Assembly (NCBI RefSeq): GCF_014647515.1
Contig: NZ_BMPI01000093.1
Coordinates: 1-40,086 of the forward strand
Source of the DNA: Dactylosporangium sucinum
GTDB taxonomy: Bacteria; Actinomycetota; Actinomycetes; Mycobacteriales; Micromonosporaceae
Direction: 5' to 3'
DNA length: 40,086 bases
The notes below the pieces were generated by a model. The model worked only from the letters and a program-made list of their open reading frames with translations, was not told the origin of the DNA and did not search any database. The translations under genes were made by a program, and so were the position numbers. Below, in pieces: positions 33,520 through 40,086 of this stretch; the first letter of the stretch is position 1; each line of letters opens with the position of its first letter.

Positions 33520-34197
33520 GTGAAGGTGATCCCCGTCGCGCAGCGCACCGCCGCCGAACACGTGCGATCGCAACTCGTCGAACTCATCGAGTCGGGTGAG
33601 TTCGCGGTGGGTCAGCGGCTGCCCTCCGAGGCCGAGCTGTCCAAGTCGTTCGCGGTCAGCCGTTCGGTGATCCGTGAGGCGCTGCACAGCGTGAACGCGC
33701 TCGGTCTCACCCGTTCGTACGCCGGCAAGGGCACCTTCGTCGACGCGCAGTTCGCGCCGTCCCAACTGCTGACCGGCAAGTACCTACCCCGCGACCTGCA
33801 TGAGGTCCGCCGGACGCTGGAAGTGCCCTTGGCCGCCCTCGCGGCCGAGCGCCGCTCGCGGACCGACCTCAAGGCGATGACCGCGCTGCTCGTGCGGTTC
33901 CGTGAGGAGCAGGACCCCTCCATCCGGGTCGGCATCGACGCCGACTTCCACGTGGCCATCGCCACCGCGACCGCCAACCCGCTGTTCCCCCGGCTGGTCT
34001 CGGAACTCCGCTCGGTCCTGCAGGAGCAGGCCATTGCGGCGGCCGCCGTACCGGGCCGGGCGGCCCAGGCGGCCGACGAGCACGACGCCATCCTCGCCGC
34101 CATCTCGGCGCGCGACGCCAACGCGGCAGCCAATGCGATGAAGCTGCACCTGGCCGCCGTGGAGGACACCGTGACCGCGCCCGGACGCCGGAAATAG
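33520..34197 (+). CDS. GntR family regulator, FadR/FCD type (225 aa)
   Basis: An N-terminal winged helix (AEHVRSQLVELIESGEF, then LPSEAELSKSFAVSRSVIREAL, about residues 9-65) and an all-helical FCD domain with the metal/ligand residues in DADFHVAIATAT and EHDAILAAISARD, and a final His in MKLHL. FCD regulators respond to organic acids, sugar acids and related metabolites. GTG at 33520 is the start nearest the operator. Its probable regulon includes itself, the CE7-amidohydrolase operon and the second importer. Its stop is only 12 bases from the convergent gene at 34210. Confidence 0.9.
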   Translation: MKVIPVAQRTAAEHVRSQLVELIESGEFAVGQRLPSEAELSKSFAVSRSVIREALHSVNALGLTRSYAGKGTFVDAQFAPSQLLTGKYLPRDLHEVRRTLEVPLAALAAERRSRTDLKAMTALLVRFREEQDPSIRVGIDADFHVAIATATANPLFPRLVSELRSVLQEQAIAAAAVPGRAAQAADEHDAILAAISARDANAAANAMKLHLAAVEDTVTAPGRRK

Positions 34198-34209
34198 CAG
34201 CGCACTCGG

Positions 34210-35704
34210 TCAGTCGATCAGCGGCACGTGGGCGTTCTCGGCCAGCAGGCGCTGGCGTACCAGGTAGCGGCCGAGATCGGTGAGGTCGACCGTAAGGCCG
34301 GGTTCGGGGTGCACGGCCCAGGCCGTGATGCCGAGCAGGCCAGCGGTGACGACGTGCCGGGGGTCGGGCTCGCCGTTGGCGCCGGTCACCGCGACGGCGC
34401 CGTGATGGGCGAGGCCGGCCAGGGTCTGCCGGACCGTGATGGCGGCCAGGCCGGCGAACAGCTCCGGGTCGCCGGGTGGCAGCCGGTGGTCGTACTCGTC
34501 CAGCAGCTGCTCGGTGAGTGCGTCCATGTCCGCAGGTTCGCCGGTGGCGCTCGCGGCGTACAGCAGACCGAGGTACCGCGGCACCCACGGCTGCAGCCAC
34601 GTGCGCAACTGCTCGCCGCCCTTCGGCGCCGACGCTGGAACGGACGGGTGAACCAGCGCATCGGCAAGCTCGGTCCACAGGTCGAGCGTCTGCTCAGCGC
34701 TCCCCTCGCCCTTCAACGCGGCGCTCAGAAGGTCCGCGCCGGCGCCGGCGACGACCCGGGCACGGCGAAGCTGGATGATGTCGAACTCGATCGCCAACCG
34801 CCACAACCGGGTCAGCGCCGGTGCGTCGATCCGCTGCCCCACGTCGACAGGGAGGCCCAGGGCGTCCATCAGCTCGACCCGGCCGCTCTTGCGCAGCTCG
34901 CCGCGGTCATCGACGGCCCGGTCGGCGTCACCGACCCACACGGCCAGCACGGCGAGCTGCCGCAGCAACCCGGCGCCGTCGACGGCCACGCTGTTTGCGA
35001 GGGCAGCCGCGTCGGGCAGCGCGATCGGCGGAAACGTCCGACTGCTCGCAGCCGCAGTCACAGGCGAGGTCCGGCCAGACCAGATGTTTCGCCGCCGGCA
35101 GGCCCGCCCTGAGCACGGCGACCTGGCCATCGTGGATGACGACCCGGCCGGTGGCGTACTCGGGATGCTGGTCCATCAGCTCGCCGAGCACCTCCCGGCG
35201 ACCCTCCGCATCGCGGGCGCTGAACCGCTCCGCCCACGCATCGAGCACCGCAGGTTCGGTGTCGAGCGTGATCCCATCCGCCAGCATCGCGGTGAAGACC
35301 CGTTTGGCCAGCCGCCAACGGCCGGTGTCCGCCATCGCGGTCGGGTACCTCGGCGCGAGCCGGTCCAGCTCTTTCAGCAATGTCGGCACGCGGGTGCTGG
35401 CAGGGTGCAGCCGGTCTGTGGCGTCGAGAAACCGTAGGTAGTCACGGATCGTTTCCACGCCCTGCCCGGCGAGGTCCCACGCGTCGACCTGCCGCGGCAC
35501 CACATGGGTCATGAACAGATCGTGGACGTCGCCACTACGCCACCGGGTCGGATCCGGCCTGTCGAGGTGGTCCGCCCGCCCTTGCAGCAGGATCGTGATC
35601 CGGTCCCGGCACAACCGGCCAGCCTCATCCGCGGGCGCAGGTCCTCGCGCCCGCGTCCAGTCCAGGAACTCGTCGACAACCCGTTGCTGAAACCGAGACG
35701 GCAC
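34210..35704 (-). pseudogene. Unknown gene split by a frameshift (about 490 codons)
   Basis: Two minus-strand frames appear to be one protein. The first part starts with GTG at 35704 (MPSRFQQRVVDEFLDWTRARG) and codes well up to DLACDCGCEQ at about 35045. There the sensible reading moves one base to the next frame (SSRTFPPIALPDAAALANSV) and continues to 34210. The first frame beyond the break turns into Arg-rich sequence with no coding character. The CDCGC cluster could bind metal, but I do not recognise a family. A separate second gene from a GTG at 35061 is possible, though it would overlap the first by 134 bases. No slippery sequence is seen. It may be a real pseudogene or a sequencing error. 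Confidence 0.65.
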
Positions 35705-35799
35705 CGGCCGACCCTACCGGAGACCACGCGCGGGTCCGAGCAACCCACCGCGCGGCGACCCCAGGAGTTTGAGCCGGATCACCGCCCAGGCTTGGCCGC

Positions 35800-38700
35800 T
35801 CAGCAGGTGTTGTCCAGTTTCAGGCGCCGCTCGGTCGAGGCTGCCGGCGAGCCGTCGGTGTTGAGGCCGTGGCGGGCCAACTGGCGTGCTTCGTCGTGGC
35901 GGCCGAGCCACGTCAGCAGTTCGGGTAGTCGCCGGGCCGCCCGGTGGTCGCCGATCGTCACCTGGGCGAGGAGCATTCGGTGTGCCTCGGCGAGGTCGCC
36001 CTGCGCGACCAGGACGTCCACGAGGCGTTGGGTTGCTTGGAAGTCATCGCGGTGCTCGCGGGTCCTGGTGCGTAGCTCGTCGATGGCTCGCTGGTCGGCG
36101 AGCACGTGTGCGAGGGTCGCCTCGGCGCTGAAGTCGCCGGCGTTGGCACGGGCGCGCAGCCGGTCGATCTCGCCCCGGTCGGCGAAGAACTTGGCCAGCC
36201 GATCGGCCGCTCCATAGTCGTGATTGTCAGCGCGGGCCCGCAGCTCGGCGATCTCGCCCCGGTCGAGGAGCAGGTCCGCGAGGTGCATGCCGACGATCAG
36301 GTCGTGACCAGCCTGGTCGCGGAGCCGATCGATGTCGCCGCGGTCGGCGACCATCTCGTTCCATTGTCGAGCCGCGAGGAGGTCACCGGCGTCGGCGCGC
36401 CGACGCAACCCGTCAAGATCGCCCCGGTGGACCAGCAGATCGAGGAGCCGGTCGCTGGCCTGCTCGTCGCCGCTGTCGGCGCGAATGGTCAACGCGTCGA
36501 CCCGACCCTGGTATACGAGCACGTCGGCGAACTTTTCGGCGGCTGTCCGGTGGCCTTCGTCGGCCAGGGCGCGCAGCCGCTCGAACTCGCCGCGGTGCAG
36601 GAACGCCTCCGCGAGCGCGCCGGCGGCGAAGTCGTCGCCCAGGTCGGCTCTGCTCCGGAGCTGGTCGAGATCTCCGCGGCGGATGAGGGCGTGGGCCAGG
36701 CGAGCGGCGGCCACCGCCTCACCAGCCTGGGCTCTGGCCGCGAGGTCGTCTCGGTCCGCTCCCAACTCGTCATGGACGGAGGTGACCCGCCAACGGCGGT
36801 CGAGCCCGTGCGTGCGCAGGAGGCGCCACGCAGCGTCAATGTCGCCGCGGTCGGCAATGGTGTGTGCCAACTTCCGGACCGCGTCCGAGTCGCCGCGATC
36901 CGCCCGGTCCGCCAGCTCGTCGACCGCGCCACGATCCACGAGGAGTCTGTTCAACTCCTGGGTAGTGAGATGCGGTGGCATAGGCGTGCCGGACAATGCC
37001 GACTCGAGTCGATACAACGCCGCCACGTCGCCGCGGGCGATGAGCACCTCGACCAGTATGCCTTCGGCAAACATGTGGCGCGTAGCGAGCCGGCCCAGCC
37101 GGGCGAGGTCGCCGCGATCGGCAAGGATGCTCGCCAGCCGGTCGGCGGCCGGCCAGTGGTATTGCATGAGGATCTCGAGTTCGTCGAGGGCGCCGCGGTG
37201 CGCGAATACGTCCGCAATCCGCCCGAGCAGCTTCTCGTCGGCGGTTGCCGCCAGCGATATGAGTTCCTCGAGGTCACCCCGGTGGGCAAGCATCTGCACC
37301 AGCTCGGTCTTGATCTCGCCGCCCCGGGACGCGGCGAGGCGGCGCAGTGCGGGGATGTCACCCCGATGGCGAAGCAGGGTGAACATCCTCCGCGTGGCGG
37401 GCTCGTCCGTCCGCGCGGCCAACTCCGCCAGGTCTCCGCGATGCGCCAGATAGTCGGCCAGCCGGTCGCGGGCAGCGGTCTGCTCCCGCTTCCTGTCGCC
37501 GCTGAAGAGGTGCTCGTCCTCCCGCGGGGGCAGGACGACGCTGGGCTCGATTCGGGCACGTTCCCTCAACTCGTCGGCGTTTCCGCGCAGGGCGAGAAAA
37601 TCTGCCAGACGCTCGGCGGCGGCGAGGTCGCCACGGTCGGCGAGGGTGCGAAGCTCATCGTAGGCGCCACGGTCGGCGAGTACTCGAGCCAGCCGCTGGC
37701 TGATCCGCCAGGTCGTACCCGAGGGGAAGCCCGTCGGCCGGAAGAGCTCACGAAGCTGGTCCAGCTCGCCGCCCTGCACCAGGGCATCCGCGAGCACCTG
37801 CGTTGCCTCCTCTGCCGCTTCCTTACTTTCGAACGACCCATCCCCCCGGTCGCCGGCGCGGGCTCGCAGGTCCGCGATCGCGGCCGGGTCACCCGTGTGC
37901 ACCGCCCACTGGGCCGCCGCCGAACGGTTGCCGGCATCCGCCGCGCGCCGGTAGAGCGCGACCGCGTGCCGGTACAGCAGATGGGCAGCGGCGCTCTCGG
38001 CGACCACCACCATGTCGGCCGTGTCGGTGAGGTGTTCGAGGACCCCGCCCCAAACGTTGGCCGGAACCGGCTCGGCCGGGCGGGTTCGGATGACATGCTG
38101 CAGCAGGTAGTCGGCGACCACGTAGCCTACGGTCCGGCCCATCTCGGTGCCGCCGACAGAGCTGAGGGCGGCGGTGGCTCCGTGCAGTTTCCTTGTCGCA
38201 TAAGCCATGCCGAGTTCGAACCAGTCATCCGGGGCCTCGGCCCGTTGCCGCTCGGTGCAGTAGCCCGGGGCCGCCTCGCGCAACAGCGCCTCCGGCAGCG
38301 GGTGCTCGGCGCCCAGCCGGTTGAGGTCCACCGCGGCAAGCAGGAGCGCCCAGGCGTACGGATGCACCGTCTTGGCGATCTCCCAGTGACTGACCAGCTG
38401 CGGGGCGGCGGCCAGGGTCTGGGTCAGTCCGAAGCCGGTGGTGTTCAGCGCCGTGGCGAGCACCCGGTCGGTTGCTGCGGCGGTCTCGGCGCGCCGCCGC
38501 TCGGCCGGAGTGAACGCATCTGCGACGACGACGACCTCGGCGAGCTCGATGACCTCGCGCTCCTGGGCATGCGGGTCCGCACTGTCGTAGGTCGGAGTGT
38601 CGGTGAACCGTAGGTAGCGGTCAGGCCAGATGGTGCCGACGATCACTATCGGTGACGGCGCACTCAGCAGCGCACGCATGATGCCGCCGGCAAGCCCGCG

Positions 38701-39936
38701 CTCACCGCCGAAGTACCGTTGGATCTCGTCCAGCCACAACACCGTCCGATGTGGAGGATCGGCGGCCAGTGCGGCGATGTCGTCCGAGCTTGACGGGTGG
38801 ACGAGCCACCAATCCGGCAGCACCGCCCGGACGGCTTCGTAGGCGCAGCGGGTCTTGCCGACCGAAGAGCCGCCGACGAGCAGCACAAATCCGCCCCGCT
38901 GAGCGGCTGTTGCCACCAACGCCCGGACTCCGCGCTCGCCGCCGTCCACGTCGCGCTCGACGTAGGACGGCATGTCGCTGTCTACCCCGTCCACCCGGAT
39001 CGAGGCGTGCACACCCAGCTGGCGCGGGTCCGCCTCGGACACGCGCGTCCGCTCCCGCAACGGCACCGGACCGAGCCGGGCCACAGCTGCCGGACCCCCG
39101 ACCCGGGTGCCGAGGTCGCGGAAGAGGAGGGCTTGGTCCACGCTCGCCGCGGCCTGTGCATACCCCGCCGACAGGTCCGTCAGCCGCCGCCACAGATCGG
39201 CGGCCTGCGCGACCCCACCGGCCAACCGCCTGAGCTCGTTGACCGCGTGGTACCGGTCAGCGGGATCGTCGCCCTCCAGGGCGAGGTGGACGACTCGCAG
39301 CGCGCGCAGCAGCTGCCAGGTCAGTTCCTCCGGGTCGATGCCGGCGCCGATGCGCGCGGCGGCCACCGCAACCGCGGCGTCAAGGCCCTGCAACCGTTCC
39401 CGGATCTTGCTCCGGACTGCCAGCGGCGCGTTGACCGCCGAGCGGAACATCGCGTGCGAGCGCTGCTTGCGCGCATTCCAGGCAAGCGTCGCCAGCTCCG
39501 CCGATCCGGTGTGCGGAGCGGCGACGGCCAGCCCCAGCCGCCATCTGCCAGCGTCGAACTCAGCGAGGTGGTCGACCACCATGCGCAGGTAGTCGGCCAG
39601 CAGATCCACGAACGGCGGACTGCTCACCCCGATGGTGGGATTACGCCGGACACCGACGAACATCCGGCGCTCCCCGGTGGGGCCCTGCCCGACCACCAGC
39701 AGATCGTCCACCGGATACCACGCGCTCTGCTGGAACCGCACCTCGGCGAGCACGACGTCTTCGCCCAGCCCGCGAACCGGGCCCTGGGTCAGCAAGGCGG
39801 CCAGCAGGACCGCGCCATACCCATGCTCCAGCACCACCCCGCCGCCACCGGTAGCGTACGGGCTTGCATGCCCCTTCGCCGCGACGTCCATGGCATGGCC
39901 TTCGCGATCCTTCCGGTGTGGCACACGCATCGTCAT
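35800..39936 (-). CDS. Giant P-loop NTPase with helical repeats, STAND-like (1378 aa)
   Basis: Residues about 25-130 form a domain (GEDVVLAEVRFQ, PVDDLLVVG, MFVGVRRNP) whose pattern of E65, D77/D78 and a following beta strand recalls Cap4/DUF4297-type nucleases, but with Arg in place of the catalytic Lys. Residues 130-345 are mostly helical. The NTPase has Walker A GGSSVGKT (355-362) and Walker B TVLWLDEIQ (D403, E404). Residues 745-1355 are about 15-18 degenerate helical repeats. Such an order (effector, NTPase, repeat sensor) is that of STAND defence proteins; function is inferred. ATG at 39936 has no clear ribosome site; ATG at 39891 is an alternative. The downstream frameshifted gene lies 95 bases away on the same strand. 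Confidence 0.85.
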   Translation of the reverse strand: MTMRVPHRKDREGHAMDVAAKGHASPYATGGGGVVLEHGYGAVLLAALLTQGPVRGLGEDVVLAEVRFQQSAWYPVDDLLVVGQGPTGERRMFVGVRRNPTIGVSSPPFVDLLADYLRMVVDHLAEFDAGRWRLGLAVAAPHTGSAELATLAWNARKQRSHAMFRSAVNAPLAVRSKIRERLQGLDAAVAVAAARIGAGIDPEELTWQLLRALRVVHLALEGDDPADRYHAVNELRRLAGGVAQAADLWRRLTDLSAGYAQAAASVDQALLFRDLGTRVGGPAAVARLGPVPLRERTRVSEADPRQLGVHASIRVDGVDSDMPSYVERDVDGGERGVRALVATAAQRGGFVLLVGGSSVGKTRCAYEAVRAVLPDWWLVHPSSSDDIAALAADPPHRTVLWLDEIQRYFGGERGLAGGIMRALLSAPSPIVIVGTIWPDRYLRFTDTPTYDSADPHAQEREVIELAEVVVVADAFTPAERRRAETAAATDRVLATALNTTGFGLTQTLAAAPQLVSHWEIAKTVHPYAWALLLAAVDLNRLGAEHPLPEALLREAAPGYCTERQRAEAPDDWFELGMAYATRKLHGATAALSSVGGTEMGRTVGYVVADYLLQHVIRTRPAEPVPANVWGGVLEHLTDTADMVVVAESAAAHLLYRHAVALYRRAADAGNRSAAAQWAVHTGDPAAIADLRARAGDRGDGSFESKEAAEEATQVLADALVQGGELDQLRELFRPTGFPSGTTWRISQRLARVLADRGAYDELRTLADRGDLAAAERLADFLALRGNADELRERARIEPSVVLPPREDEHLFSGDRKREQTAARDRLADYLAHRGDLAELAARTDEPATRRMFTLLRHRGDIPALRRLAASRGGEIKTELVQMLAHRGDLEELISLAATADEKLLGRIADVFAHRGALDELEILMQYHWPAADRLASILADRGDLARLGRLATRHMFAEGILVEVLIARGDVAALYRLESALSGTPMPPHLTTQELNRLLVDRGAVDELADRADRGDSDAVRKLAHTIADRGDIDAAWRLLRTHGLDRRWRVTSVHDELGADRDDLAARAQAGEAVAAARLAHALIRRGDLDQLRSRADLGDDFAAGALAEAFLHRGEFERLRALADEGHRTAAEKFADVLVYQGRVDALTIRADSGDEQASDRLLDLLVHRGDLDGLRRRADAGDLLAARQWNEMVADRGDIDRLRDQAGHDLIVGMHLADLLLDRGEIAELRARADNHDYGAADRLAKFFADRGEIDRLRARANAGDFSAEATLAHVLADQRAIDELRTRTREHRDDFQATQRLVDVLVAQGDLAEAHRMLLAQVTIGDHRAARRLPELLTWLGRHDEARQLARHGLNTDGSPAASTERRLKLDNTC
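35872..37704 (-). repeat. Array of about 32-35-residue RGD/RAD helical repeats
   Basis: Within the giant protein the unit reads roughly rLAd-hLadRGDhdeLrxRADxGD: for example RLARVLADRGAYDELRTLAD, RLADYLAHRGDLAELAARTD, RLLDLLVHRGDLDGLRRRAD and RLAKFFADRGEIDRLRARAN. Each unit looks like two short helices, as in TPR or Sel1-type solenoids. The array is variable in sequence but regular in spacing, as expected for a sensor surface under selection. Confidence 0.75.
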
Positions 39937-40086
39937 TCTCTATCACGCAACGCGTCCCGACCGGTACCGCGCCGTGTGAGCCGAGGCAATTGACTTGAGC
40001 AGCGGCCGACTAGGAGACCGCTGAACAATCCGGTTTCTGGACCGGGGTCTGGTCAGAGGTGACGGGGAAGGTGTCTCAATAGGCTG
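39937..40086. other. Upstream region of the giant NTPase gene
   Basis: No gene is visible in the last 150 bases. On the minus strand there are possible promoter elements (TTGCCT, and GATAGA just before the start), neither convincing. Confidence 0.4.

Noticed and set aside
35030..35070. Programmed ribosomal frameshift in the gene at 34210-35704
   Set aside because: No slippery heptamer, stop codon in the original frame or downstream pseudoknot is visible; mutation or sequencing error is simpler.
35872..37704. Possible CRISPR-like or DNA-level repeat array
   Set aside because: The repetition is at protein level within an open frame, with diverged DNA and no constant repeats and spacers.
36106..38613. 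An 835-residue plus-strand open frame
   Set aside because: It is the antisense shadow of the repeat region of the giant NTPase gene; the minus strand has recognisable motifs and codon bias.
1..40086. tRNA, rRNA, riboswitch or CRISPR features
   Set aside because: None was recognised on reading both strands; no cloverleaf, rRNA-like or regularly spaced repeat segments were found.

Overview
The window comes from a high-GC actinomycete: third codon positions are almost always G or C, GTG and TTG starts are common, several genes look leaderless, and the protein families (ROK repressors, ABC sugar importers without their own ATPase, NarL-type two-component pairs, PF04672 methyltransferases) are typical of filamentous Actinobacteria. 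The genus cannot be named from the sequence alone. No rRNA, tRNA, CRISPR array or prophage was seen.

Layout. 1-3570: end of an unknown gene, a strong bidirectional terminator, then a leftward set of ECF sigma factor and two alpha/beta hydrolases, followed by a broken TPR regulator remnant. 3714-12659: an alpha-1,6-glucan (dextran / isomalto-oligosaccharide) utilisation locus with two tandem ROK repressors, a lipoprotein sugar-binding protein, two permeases, an apparently cytoplasmic GH66 dextranase-like enzyme and a GH13 glucosidase. 12788-17088: an MMPL exporter divergent from a NarL-type histidine kinase / response regulator pair. 17303-19468: a PF04672 methyltransferase and an MFS drug exporter, convergent.

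19588-34197: a large catabolic and uptake region with two GntR regulators. GntR-1 (HutC/UTRA type) sits beside cupin + ROK kinase genes and near a DJ-1-like / phosphotriesterase-like / DJ-1 / SDR operon; both promoters carry the same inverted repeat ACTGGT-N11-ACCAGT. GntR-2 (FadR/FCD type) follows a CE7 esterase-amidohydrolase operon and a C45 peptidase gene; a CTGTC-N-GACAG palindrome appears before the esterase, before a second ABC importer and, with one mismatch, before GntR-2 itself. The substrate is unknown; the enzymes suggest an acylated or lactonised sugar derivative. An IS1634-like transposase remnant, apparently catalytically dead and truncated at its right end, lies between the importer and the amidohydrolase.

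34210-39936: a frameshifted gene of unknown function and, upstream of it on the same strand, a 1378-residue protein with a possible nuclease-like N-terminus, a P-loop NTPase centre and about 600 residues of helical RGD/RAD-type repeats. Its architecture resembles STAND-type conflict or anti-phage proteins and it is the best candidate here for an undescribed system.
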